In this document: positions 1 to 7,335 of the stretch, piece after piece
Layout of the letters: every line of letters starts with the position of its first letter
Position numbering within the stretch: the stretch's first letter is position 1
DNA from: an uncultured Chthoniobacterales bacterium
GTDB taxonomy: Bacteria > Verrucomicrobiota > Verrucomicrobiae > Chthoniobacterales > UBA10450
Length of the DNA stretch: 10,189 bases
Assembly (NCBI GenBank): GCA_955652855.1
Contig: CATPCN010000037.1
Location: 1 to 10,189, forward strand
Direction of reading: 5' to 3'
Position numbers and translations under genes: made by a program
Notes under the pieces: model-generated
Seen by the model: the letters and a program-made list of their open reading frames with translations, nothing else
The model's database searches: none
Told to the model about the DNA's origin: nothing

Positions 1-686
1 ACGTGGTGCTTTATCCGAATCCGCGCGGCAGCACGACTTATGGCCAGGATTTTGGCAACGTCATTCAGTATCATTATCCGGGCGACGACTTCAAAGATCT
101 GATGGCCGGCGTCGATGAATTGATCCGGCGCGGTTATGTCGATGAAAAGAAAATGGGCGTGACCGGCGGCAGTGGCGGCGGATTGCTCACGGATTGGGTG
201 GTGGGGCAAACGACCCGCTTCGCCGCCGCGGTGGCGCAACGCGACATCGCGAGCTGGACCGATTGGTGGTATACGGCGGACTTTACTCTCTTCCAACCGA
301 ATTGGTTCAAAGGTGCGCCGTTTGATGAGGAACAAGATTTCAAGGCGCGCTCCCCGATCACTTATATCAAGAATGTAAAGACGCCGCTCATGCTGATTCT
401 GGGCGAAGCGGATTTTCGCACACCGCCGAGCGCTGGCGGCGAGCAAATGTTTCGCGCATTAAAGTTCCGCAAGATTCCGACAGTGATGGTCCGTTTCCCT
501 AACGAGTCGCACGAATTGTCGCGCTCAGGTCAGCCATGGCATCGCGTCGAACGGCTCGAGCAGATCGTCGGCTGGTTCGATCACTGGTTGAAAAACGTGC
601 CGAAACCGGAGTATGACGTCACGTCGGACAACGAGGTGCTCGCGCGGCCTAACGAGTCGTCCGCAAAACAAAAGCCGCCGCTCTGA
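1..686 (+). CDS. S9-family (prolyl oligopeptidase-like) serine peptidase, C-terminal catalytic domain, 5' truncated
   Basis: This is the C-terminal part of an alpha/beta-hydrolase peptidase of the prolyl oligopeptidase / acylaminoacyl-peptidase type, which cleaves short peptides or removes N-terminal dipeptides or acyl-amino acids. About 227 residues are visible and the frame is open to the window edge, so the N-terminal beta-propeller and the true start lie outside. Numbering from the GTG at position 3, the catalytic triad is complete: Ser57 in the nucleophile elbow TGGSGGG, Asp137 in [10 protein letters not shown], and His170 in [11 protein letters not shown]. The early [13 protein letters not shown] segment is also typical of the family's oxyanion-hole region. 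The ending WFDHWLKN, followed by a short polar tail, is the usual S9 C-terminus, and the gene stops at TGA 684-686. Export cannot be judged because the N-terminus is missing. A repeat-containing gap separates it from pgi, so shared transcription is uncertain. The family call is firm; substrate specificity cannot be read. Confidence 0.93.
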   Translation, partial: VVLYPNPRGSTTYGQDFGNVIQYHYPGDDFKDLMAGVDELIRRGYVDEKKMGVTGGSGGGLLTDWVVGQTTRFAAAVAQRDIASWTDWWYTADFTLFQPNWFKGAPFDEEQDFKARSPITYIKNVKTPLMLILGEADFRTPPSAGGEQMFRALKFRKIPTVMVRFPNESHELSRSGQPWHRVERLEQIVGWFDHWLKNVPKPEYDVTSDNEVLARPNESSAKQKPPL

Positions 687-710
687 TTGCAGATTGGAAG
701 GACCGGCGGA

Positions 711-738
711 GCCTGCACTGAGCTAAGTCGAAGTGTCC
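711..738. repeat. Dispersed intergenic repeat copy (CACTGAGC-type)
   Basis: The stretch contains CACTGAGCTAAGTCGAAGTG, an imperfect palindrome whose outer four bases pair (CACT/AGTG). From memory, it resembles a word (CACTGAGCGAAGTCGAAGTG and variants) that recurs between genes in many environmental bacterial genomes, including soil Verrucomicrobiota, and that often gives spurious peptides containing [10 protein letters not shown] on the opposite strand. Only one copy is in this window, so its dispersed nature is recalled rather than seen. It lies 25 bp after the peptidase stop codon. Confidence 0.5.
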
Positions 739-757
739 CGTCCGGGGGTTTTTGATT

Positions 758-781
758 GGACGACACGGAGGTCGTCCCTCC
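758..781. repeat. Palindromic intergenic repeat (GGACGAC...GTCGTCC)
   Basis: A perfect 7-bp inverted repeat, GGACGAC at 758-764 and GTCGTCC at 771-777, encloses the 6-base spacer ACGGAG. An alternative pairing, GGAGG at 767-771 with CCTCC at 777-781, is also possible. Read on the minus strand, the unit encodes the peptide EGRPPCRP, which I recall as a hallmark of a high-copy repeat in soil Verrucomicrobiota and related genomes. It ends 14 bp before the pgi start codon chosen here. It could form a hairpin in the pgi leader, or act as a terminator-like or REP-like element. No T-run follows it, so a simple rho-independent terminator is not supported. Confidence 0.6.
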
Positions 782-795
782 ATTATCTTGAGCTT

Positions 796-2367
796 ATGGC
801 TTCCACGTCCCTCTGGCCGCGCTTTCAAAAATATTTTCTCCGTTACGACGATCTCGATTTTTCCATCGACATCAGCCGCATGCGCTTCGCCGATGATTTC
901 TTTGGCAAAATGCAGCCTCGCGTGGACAAAGCGCTCGCTGCCATGGCCGAGCTTGAAAAAGGCGCCATCGCAAATCCGGACGAGCAACGCATGGTGGGGC
1001 ATTATTGGCTGCGCGATGCGACGCTGGCGCCTAACGACCAGCTGCGGCGCGACATTGAGGAAACAAACGCGCGCATCAAGAAATTCGCCGCCGATGTGCA
1101 CAGTGGAAAAATCAAGACGGCCGCCGGCGAAAAGTTTAAACACGTTTTGCTGATTGGAATCGGCGGCTCAGCGCTCGGGCCGCAGTTCATCGGCGAAGCG
1201 CTCGGAACGGCGCGCGACCCGATGGATATTTATTTTTTGGATAACACCGATCCCGATGGCTTCGATAAAGTCTTCGCAAAGATCGGCGAGCATCTTGCCC
1301 ACACCCTCGTCGTTGTCATTTCGAAGTCGGGCGGAACGAAGGAAACGCGCAACGGCATGCTCGAAGCCGAGGCGCGCTTTCAAAAAGCCGGGCGGCAATT
1401 TCCGAAGCACGCCGTGGCGGTCACCGGAGTTGGCAGCGATCTCGACAAATACGCGGAGAAGAATGGATGGATTTCTCGTTTTCCCATGCACGACTGGGTG
1501 GGCGGGCGCACTTCGGTGATGAGCGTGGTCGGTCTTGTCCCGATGGCGCTCGAAGGTTTCGACATCGACAGTTTTCTTAAGGGTGCGGCGGCGATGGACG
1601 CGCATACGCGAGACAAAGCAAAAAACGCGGCCATGCTGCTCGCCTTGATGTGGTTTTATGCGGGTAACGGTCGCGGTGAAAAAGACATGGTCATCCTGCC
1701 TTACAAAGATCGGCTCATGCTTTTCAGTAAATATTTGCAGCAACTCGTGATGGAGTCGTTAGGCAAAGAAAAAGATCTCGATGGAAAAATCGTGCGCCAG
1801 GGCATCGCGGTTTACGGAAACAAAGGCGCGACCGATCAGCATGCGTACGTGCAGCAGTTGCGCGACGGCGTTCCGAATTTCTTCGCGACGTTCATCGAGG
1901 TGCGACAAGATCGACATAGTGACCGTTTTGAGGTCGAGAACGGCGTGACGAGCGGCGATTATCTGCAAGGCTTTTTGCGCGGAACACGCAGCGCGCTTTA
2001 TGAAAACGAGCGCGATTCGATCACGATCAGCATTCCAGAAGTGAATGCGTTTACGGTGGGCGCGTTGATCGCGCTATATGAACGCGCGGTCGGATTTTAC
2101 GGATCGCTCGTTAACGTCAACGCTTACCATCAACCGGGTGTCGAAGCCGGCAAGAAAGCAGCGACAAAGCTGCTGCAGCTTCAAGCAGAGGTGCAGAAAA
2201 AACTCGGAGCCGAGCCCGGGAAATCGGCGGAAGAAATCGCGCAGCTGGTGAACGCCGATCCAGAAGACGTATTTCACATCTTACGTCATCTCGCCGCCAA
2301 TGATCCCGGCATTCGCGAGACCCCTGGCGCCGCGCCGAGCGCACAGAAATTCTTCCGCGCGAAGTAG
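796..2367 (+). CDS. pgi: Glucose-6-phosphate isomerase
   Basis: Cytoplasmic enzyme interconverting glucose 6-phosphate and fructose 6-phosphate in glycolysis and gluconeogenesis. From ATG 796 it is 523 residues. The phosphosugar-binding motifs are present: [10 protein letters not shown] at 120-129, [10 protein letters not shown] at about 175-184, and GGRTS at 236-240. Catalytic-type residues are Glu320 (MESLGK), His349 ([10 protein letters not shown]) and Lys453 in the C-terminal signature [12 protein letters not shown]. After residue 457 there is an extension of about 65 residues with a helical, helix-turn-helix-like look (SAEEIAQLV...VFHILRHL). I recall similar tails in cyanobacterial-type Pgi. 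An in-frame GTG at 733 would add 21 residues, but these are translated from the palindromic repeat and look spurious, so ATG 796 is preferred. No strong Shine-Dalgarno site precedes it. The kinase gene follows after 34 bp with no obvious terminator, so co-transcription is plausible. Confidence 0.97.
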   Translation: MASTSLWPRFQKYFLRYDDLDFSIDISRMRFADDFFGKMQPRVDKALAAMAELEKGAIANPDEQRMVGHYWLRDATLAPNDQLRRDIEETNARIKKFAADVHSGKIKTAAGEKFKHVLLIGIGGSALGPQFIGEALGTARDPMDIYFLDNTDPDGFDKVFAKIGEHLAHTLVVVISKSGGTKETRNGMLEAEARFQKAGRQFPKHAVAVTGVGSDLDKYAEKNGWISRFPMHDWVGGRTSVMSVVGLVPMALEGFDIDSFLKGAAAMDAHTRDKAKNAAMLLALMWFYAGNGRGEKDMVILPYKDRLMLFSKYLQQLVMESLGKEKDLDGKIVRQGIAVYGNKGATDQHAYVQQLRDGVPNFFATFIEVRQDRHSDRFEVENGVTSGDYLQGFLRGTRSALYENERDSITISIPEVNAFTVGALIALYERAVGFYGSLVNVNAYHQPGVEAGKKAATKLLQLQAEVQKKLGAEPGKSAEEIAQLVNADPEDVFHILRHLAANDPGIRETPGAAPSAQKFFRAK

Positions 2368-2401
2368 CAAGACGCGACGTTTTTGATTATGCTCTTCGCT
2401 C

Positions 2402-3097
2402 ATGGCTGAGAGCTCGAAAAGTTCTACGAACACGCACGTGCAGTGGAGCGATGTCGTTCGTTTTGTTCGGCAACTCAGCCACGATCTTCGCAATCATCTG
2501 AATGCGGTTGAGCTGCAGTCGGCTTTCCTCAACGAGCTCGCGCAAGACGCGGAGCAAAAGGGCGAGATCCAGCGTTTGCGCGGCATGATCGCGGAACTGG
2601 GTGGCGCATTGCAAAAAGTTGGCGCTTCGATCGCGCCGGTAAAATTAACGGAGATGCCGTACAAAGCCTCTGAGTTCGTGGAAGATTTGCAGCAAAAGCT
2701 CGCGAAGGAATTCCCAACCGAAAGCACATCGGTGGAATGGAAGAGTGAAGTGAGCGACAAACAATTGTCGATCGATCCACAACTTTTGCCGCAACCGTTT
2801 GTCGAGCTCTTCGGAAATGCATTCAAGCACGGTCGCGGCAGCGGCGCGATTTTGGCGAGCGCCAAGATCGACAATAAAAAATTTGTCTTCACGCTGTGCG
2901 AGCCAAAAACGAAGTTCGAAGATTCGACCGAGAACTGGGGACGTCCGCTGCAACGCATCAGCCAGGGTCATTATGGTCTTGGACTTCACCAGGCGCGCGC
3001 TATTCTCGAAGCGCACCGCGGCACCTTACACGCTCGTTATGACGAACCTCTTTTCATCACAACAATCGAACTGCCGCTGCTTCACGATGCAAAGTGA
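2402..3097 (+). CDS. Soluble histidine kinase-like protein with degenerate ATP-binding G1 box
   Basis: A small (231 aa) two-component kinase-like protein without signal peptide, membrane segment or sensory (PAS/GAF) domain. The phosphoacceptor helix carries QLSHDLRNHLNAVE with His27. In most HisKA proteins the motif reads HE/D-L/I-R/K-N-P-L; here His32 replaces the proline. The second half is an HATPase_c fold: N box ELFGNAFKH (Asn139) and G2 box GHYGLGL (189-195). The expected G1 box (DxGxG) is not found: the matching position reads LCEPKTKF. ATP binding may therefore be altered, or the protein may act mainly as a phosphatase or scaffold; this is inference. The response regulator begins 5 bp after the stop, or overlaps it by 4 bp if GTG 3094 is used, so the two are almost certainly a cognate, translationally coupled pair. 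Position beside glnD suggests an NtrB-like role, but that is unproven. Confidence 0.85.
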   Translation: MAESSKSSTNTHVQWSDVVRFVRQLSHDLRNHLNAVELQSAFLNELAQDAEQKGEIQRLRGMIAELGGALQKVGASIAPVKLTEMPYKASEFVEDLQQKLAKEFPTESTSVEWKSEVSDKQLSIDPQLLPQPFVELFGNAFKHGRGSGAILASAKIDNKKFVFTLCEPKTKFEDSTENWGRPLQRISQGHYGLGLHQARAILEAHRGTLHARYDEPLFITTIELPLLHDAK

Positions 3098-3102
3098 GCT
3101 CC

Positions 3103-4497
3103 ATGGCAGCCGAGAATAAACGCATTCTCATCATTGACGATGAGCGTCCGATTTTGCTGACGCTCGAAGCGCTTCTCAGTCGTCACGGTTACCAAATCGA
3201 AACCGCCGCGACCGCTTCCTTCGGTTTGAAGACGCTCAAAGCGAAATCGCCCGCGCTCGTTTTGCTCGATCTGCAATTGCCCGACGCCGAAGGATTGGAA
3301 ACGCTCGATCAGATCAAGCGCGAGCATCCTAACGTCCTCGTGATCATTTTGACGGCACACGATTCGTTGCACAACGCGATCGAATCGATCAAGCGCGGTG
3401 CTTATCATTTTATCAGCAAGCCATACGCGCCGGAGGAATTGATTAGTCTCGTGGAAAAAGCGCTCGAGACGCAATCGTTGCTGCGCGAAACGGAAGAACT
3501 GCGAGAACGAACGCATCAATTGGAAAAGCGGCTCGAGATCGCGGAGACGCGACTCGCACCCATCTTTCAAAGCAAGGCGATGCAGCAGATCGACGAATTG
3601 ATCGCGGCGATGGCGCCCTCGGACGCAAACGTGCTCATCACCGGCGAAAGCGGCGTGGGCAAGGAAGTGGTCGCGAACATGATTCACGGTCGAAGCCGGC
3701 GCGCCGACAAACCGATGGTGAAACTAAACTGCGCGGCCTTTCCATCGACCATGATCGAGGGCGAACTGTTTGGTTACGTCAAAGGCGCGTTCACCGGTGC
3801 GATGAACAATTTTCCCGGCATGATCGGCGAAGCGAACAACAGCACACTTTTTCTCGATGAAATCTCCGACATGCCACCCGACTTGCAGACGCGCTTTTTA
3901 CGTGTGCTGCAGGAGCGCGAATATCGATCGCTCGGCAGCACGCAAACGTTAAAGGCGGATTTTCGCGTCATCGCGGCCACCAACCGTCCGATCAATCAGG
4001 CGCTCGCCGAAAATCGGCTGCGCTCAGATTTGTATTATCGGCTCAACACGTTTCAAATCGATGTTCCGCCATTGCGGGAGCGGAAAGAAGACATTCCGCC
4101 GCTGGTCACTTCGTTTCTGAAACGTTTCGCGCAGCAAATGGGAAAACCGGAGCCGGAGATCGCGCCGGAAGCGTTTCAAAAATTACTCGATTATTCGTGG
4201 CCCGGCAATGTGCGCGAGCTGCAGAACGCGATGGAGTACGCCGTCGTAATTGCGCGGCAGAATTCAATCGGCGTAAAAGAATTGCCAGCCGAAGTGCAGC
4301 TGCCGCCCGCGTTGCAGCAAATCGAACGCGGCAATCATCAATCCAGCGCAGGACTAAACCTCGACGACATGGAGCGGAATGCGATCCTGCAAGCACTCGC
4401 CCAAACTCACGGAAACAAAAAGAAAGCCGCGCAAATTCTCGGGATCCAACGACCGACGCTTTACAACAAAATGAAGCGGTACGCGATCGAGCTCTGA
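3103..4497 (+). CDS. Sigma-54-dependent NtrC-family response regulator
   Basis: A 464-residue transcription activator with the full NtrC layout. The receiver domain (about 5-120) has the acidic pair Asp12/Asp13, phospho-acceptor Asp56 (LLDLQLPD), Thr84 and Lys106. A coiled-coil-like linker (about 125-150) follows. The AAA+ domain has Walker A GESGVGKE at 181-188, the sigma-54-contacting GAFTGA loop at 228-233, Walker B LFLDE at 249-253, the RSDLYYRL region and WPGNVREL. A C-terminal Fis-type helix-turn-helix ends in KKAAQILGIQRPTLYNKMKRY. All residues needed for phosphorylation, ATP hydrolysis and sigma-54 contact are visible, so it should be a functional activator of RpoN promoters. ATG 3103 gives the usual short lead before KRILIIDDE; GTG 3094 is an alternative that overlaps the kinase stop (GTGA). 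Its partner is the kinase just upstream. I found no clear -24/-12 promoter in the window's gaps, so its targets are unknown. Confidence 0.96.
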   Translation: MAAENKRILIIDDERPILLTLEALLSRHGYQIETAATASFGLKTLKAKSPALVLLDLQLPDAEGLETLDQIKREHPNVLVIILTAHDSLHNAIESIKRGAYHFISKPYAPEELISLVEKALETQSLLRETEELRERTHQLEKRLEIAETRLAPIFQSKAMQQIDELIAAMAPSDANVLITGESGVGKEVVANMIHGRSRRADKPMVKLNCAAFPSTMIEGELFGYVKGAFTGAMNNFPGMIGEANNSTLFLDEISDMPPDLQTRFLRVLQEREYRSLGSTQTLKADFRVIAATNRPINQALAENRLRSDLYYRLNTFQIDVPPLRERKEDIPPLVTSFLKRFAQQMGKPEPEIAPEAFQKLLDYSWPGNVRELQNAMEYAVVIARQNSIGVKELPAEVQLPPALQQIERGNHQSSAGLNLDDMERNAILQALAQTHGNKKKAAQILGIQRPTLYNKMKRYAIEL

Positions 4498-4498
4498 C

Positions 4499-4532
4499 GC
4501 GGCGCTGGCTCGGCTGCGCTGGCGTGCGCCGC
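4499..4532 (+). other. GC-rich stem-loop between response regulator and glnD
   Basis: Perfect 7-bp arms GCGGCGC (4499-4505) and GCGCCGC (4526-4532) enclose a 20-base loop that itself contains a direct repeat of GCGCTGG/TGCGCTGG type. It starts immediately after the regulator's TGA. No T-run follows, so a classical rho-independent terminator is not supported. It could stabilise the upstream mRNA end, attenuate read-through into glnD, or be a REP-like element. Confidence 0.4.
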
Positions 4533-4541
4533 TTCCCGACC

Positions 4542-4563
4542 CTAAGATCGACATAGGATGTCG
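4542..4563 (+). other. Inverted repeat overlapping the glnD start codon
   Basis: CGACAT (4549-4554), AGG, then ATGTCG (4558-4563) forms a perfect 6-bp inverted repeat with a 3-base loop. Its right arm contains the glnD ATG. The preceding CTAAGATCGACAT (4542-4554) matches 12 of 13 bases of CTAAGATCAACAT at 8081-8093, which is the left arm of another hairpin. If folded in the mRNA, the stem would pair the start codon; chance cannot be excluded for such a short element. Confidence 0.35.
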
Positions 4564-7335
4564 CGTCACGTCGAAAAAATCATCGCGCACGCCGAGCGCC
4601 AGCTCGCTTCTACCGGCACAAAGCGCCCGACGGACGTTCTTCCGTTTTATAAAAAGTTCTTAAAAATTGAGGAACACCGACTACGCCTCAAACACCAGGC
4701 CGGCGGCGGCGGTCGGGAAATCTGCGCGCGACGCTCCGAACTGGTGGATGTGCTTTTACGCCACGTCTTTGAAGCCGCCACGGGTTTTACTAATGAGCAA
4801 AGACCCGGCTCAGCCATAGCGCTGACGTTGGTCGCGCTCGGCGGTTACGGTCGCGGCGAGCTCAATCCCTTCAGCGATGTCGATGTAATGTTTCTGCACG
4901 AGAAAACTGCGGCAAATGTTTCGCCGTACGTGAGCGAAGTAGTCGAACAGATTCTCTATTTGCTCTGGGACATCGGTTTCAAAGTCGGACACTCGACCCG
5001 CTCGATCAAAGAAGCGATCAACGAAGCGAACCGTGACATGCGGACGAAAACGTCGATGCTCGAATCACGCTATCTTGCCGGTGATCCGAAACTGGCGCAC
5101 CTATTTCGCGAACAGTTTCGATCGAAGTGCGTGAAGGGTTTTGAGCGGACATATGTCGAGCTGCGCATGCGCGATCAGGCCGAACGGCACGCAAAGTTTG
5201 GCGACAGCGTCTACATGCAGGAGCCGCATGTGAAGAATGGATGCGGCGGTCTGCGCGATTATCAAAATCTTCTTTGGATGACATTTTTCAAGGAAGGCGC
5301 GCTCACCACCACGCATCTCGTCGGAAAAAATTGGCTGAGCGAAACCGACCAACGCCATATCGATGCGGCTTACGATTTCTTGCTGCGCGTGCGCACCGAT
5401 CTGCATTATGCGAATGGACGCGGCACCGATATTTTGCATCTCAATTTACAGGAAGAGATCGCGCGCCGTTTGCATTATCCGCAGAGCCGCGGCGTGCATC
5501 GGAGCGAAACGCTCATGAAGGAGTATTTTGAGCACACGCGAAATGTCTTTCGCGTGACGGAGCGAATCACCGAGCAGTTTGCCAGTGGCGGATCATCGGG
5601 CGCGGTCCGTTTACTTCTTAGTTTTCTTCCTCTGGCGAAGAGTGAGATCGAAGAGTTCGAAAACTTTTTCAGCCGACTCGGTCAACTTCTTGTAAAAAAA
5701 CCGGACCTTTTCTTAAACGATTCCGCTCAGATGATGCGCGCATTCCAACTCGCGCAAGAGCGTTATCTCGATCTTAGCCCGGAGCTGGAGGATTTGTTTA
5801 CGCGTCGGCTCGGTCTTGTCACGCGCACTTTTCAATATGCGAAAGAGCCACGCGATATGTTCAAAGCGATTCTCTCACGCAAAGGCGAGGTCGGCCGCGT
5901 TCTACGCATGATGCATCGCGTCGATTTTCTCGGGCGCTATCTTCCCGAGTTCGGACAACTCACCTGTCTCGTGCAGCACGAGTTTTTTCATCGCTACACC
6001 GCGGACGAACATACTTTGGTTTGCATCGACAAACTGGACGCGCTCGCACGAACCGAGGATCCGAAGCTGATTCAATATCGGAAACTTTTCGAGAAACTCG
6101 AAGATCCGTTCGTTCTCTATCTCGCCTTGTTGTTGCACGACACGGGCAAAGGCATCGCGGCGCGGCCGCATTCAGAAGCGAGTGCTCTTTTCGCGCAACG
6201 CGTGGCCACGCGGCTTCAACTTCCCTCGCCGCAACGCAAAGCGCTCATTCTGCTTGTCGATCATCACGTCAGTCTCTCTTCCATTGCGCGGCAGCGAAAT
6301 CTCGACGATCCCGCAACGATCGTGGAATTCGCGCGCTCGATTAAAGATCAGGCCAATCTTGATGCGTTGATGCTGCTCACGCTGGCCGATGGTCAAGGGA
6401 CCAGCGCCGAGGCGTGGTCGGATTGGAAGGAGCTTCTCGTTTGGCAACTTTATCACTCGACCTCGCGGTATCTCGCCGATCAGGAAGCGTTTTATCGACA
6501 GATGAAAATCGAGCGCGAAACATTGTTCACCGCCGTGTGCGCACAATTAACGGAGGACAGTGCGGAAGAAGCGGAAGCGCATTTCGATTTTATGCCGGAC
6601 AATTATTTCCGGGCCTTTGAGGTGCGGGAAATCACGTCGCACATCAAACTCGTTAGGCAATTTCTGCAGAACTTGTACGGACCTGCGCCGGCGCCGCTCG
6701 CTCCGGCTTTTCATTGGGAAGCGTTTCCGGAAAAAGGACACAGTGTCGCATCGATCTGCGCGTGGGACCGGCGGCAATTGCTCGCCAAGATCGCCGGCTC
6801 GTTCGCTACCGTACCGATCAATATTTTGAGCGCGGATATTTATACACGGGGCGACAATCTTGTGCTCGATGCGTTCCACGTTTGCAGCACGACATCCCAG
6901 GCAGTGACCGATCGCAACGATATGGCGCAAGTGGAAGTGACGTTACGCGCTGCGTTAGGGAACGAAAATTTCGACTTCACGCCACTGCTCGAAAAAGCGC
7001 GGCGACAACATGTCTACCGTGTGAATCGCGCTCTGGATTTTCCCACGCGCATCACGCTCGATAGCCAAGCGCATCCTACCTACACGCTCATTGAAATCGA
7101 AACGCCCGATCGACTCGGATTGCTTTACGATTTGCTTTCCTGCCTTGTGCGCGAAGGCGTTTACATTGCATTCTCGCGCATCAACACGGAAAAAGGCGCG
7201 GCCATCGATACGTTTTATGTCGCCGATGGCGCGACCGTGGGAAAAATAACCGACGCAGATCGCGCCGAACTTTTGCAAAAGCGATTGCAAGAAGCAGCCT
7301 TGAGCCGGACAGAACCGAACATCGCCCACGCATGA
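4558..7335 (+). CDS. glnD: Bifunctional PII uridylyltransferase / uridylyl-removing enzyme
   Basis: Nitrogen sensor that uridylylates the PII signalling protein when glutamine is low and removes UMP when glutamine is high. The 925-residue protein shows the full GlnD order. The nucleotidyltransferase domain has GGYGRGELNPFSDVDVMF (95-112), with metal-binding Asp107 and Asp109. The GlnD middle region includes QEPHVKNGCGGLRDYQN. The HD phosphohydrolase domain has LLHDTGKG (His527, Asp528), HSEASA and LVDHHVSL (His569, His570). Two C-terminal ACT domains lie at about 728-800 and 842-915 and bind glutamine in the family. Length is close to the roughly 890 residues of the E. coli enzyme. Both catalytic centres look intact, so both activities are expected. 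ATG 4558 is preceded only by a weak AGG. It follows a sigma-54 regulator after 60 bp and overlaps the nucleotidyltransferase start by 4 bp (ATGA). No PII gene is in the window. Confidence 0.97.
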   Translation: MSRHVEKIIAHAERQLASTGTKRPTDVLPFYKKFLKIEEHRLRLKHQAGGGGREICARRSELVDVLLRHVFEAATGFTNEQRPGSAIALTLVALGGYGRGELNPFSDVDVMFLHEKTAANVSPYVSEVVEQILYLLWDIGFKVGHSTRSIKEAINEANRDMRTKTSMLESRYLAGDPKLAHLFREQFRSKCVKGFERTYVELRMRDQAERHAKFGDSVYMQEPHVKNGCGGLRDYQNLLWMTFFKEGALTTTHLVGKNWLSETDQRHIDAAYDFLLRVRTDLHYANGRGTDILHLNLQEEIARRLHYPQSRGVHRSETLMKEYFEHTRNVFRVTERITEQFASGGSSGAVRLLLSFLPLAKSEIEEFENFFSRLGQLLVKKPDLFLNDSAQMMRAFQLAQERYLDLSPELEDLFTRRLGLVTRTFQYAKEPRDMFKAILSRKGEVGRVLRMMHRVDFLGRYLPEFGQLTCLVQHEFFHRYTADEHTLVCIDKLDALARTEDPKLIQYRKLFEKLEDPFVLYLALLLHDTGKGIAARPHSEASALFAQRVATRLQLPSPQRKALILLVDHHVSLSSIARQRNLDDPATIVEFARSIKDQANLDALMLLTLADGQGTSAEAWSDWKELLVWQLYHSTSRYLADQEAFYRQMKIERETLFTAVCAQLTEDSAEEAEAHFDFMPDNYFRAFEVREITSHIKLVRQFLQNLYGPAPAPLAPAFHWEAFPEKGHSVASICAWDRRQLLAKIAGSFATVPINILSADIYTRGDNLVLDAFHVCSTTSQAVTDRNDMAQVEVTLRAALGNENFDFTPLLEKARRQHVYRVNRALDFPTRITLDSQAHPTYTLIEIETPDRLGLLYDLLSCLVREGVYIAFSRINTEKGAAIDTFYVADGATVGKITDADRAELLQKRLQEAALSRTEPNIAHA

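Noticed and set aside
733..795. GTG 733 as the pgi start
   Set aside because: The added 21 residues are encoded by the palindromic repeat and are not Pgi-like; ATG 796 gives a natural N-terminus.
687..795. Sigma-54 (-24/-12) promoter in the peptidase-pgi gap or other gaps
   Set aside because: I looked for TGGCAC-N5-TTGC-like pairs because of the NtrC-type regulator and found no convincing match with correct GG/GC spacing.
649..1143. Minus-strand 164-codon open frame across the peptidase end, the repeats and the 5' part of pgi
   Set aside because: It is antisense to pgi. Its distinctive peptides ([18 protein letters not shown]) are translations of the intergenic repeats, and the rest has no recognisable domain.
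1168..1743. Minus-strand 191-codon open frame inside pgi
   Set aside because: It lies wholly antisense to strongly conserved pgi motifs, is rich in Arg/His as usual for reverse frames of this composition, and has no domain.
3082..3687. Minus-strand 201-codon open frame inside the response regulator
   Set aside because: It is antisense to the receiver and Walker A regions of a clear NtrC-family gene, with no recognisable protein features.
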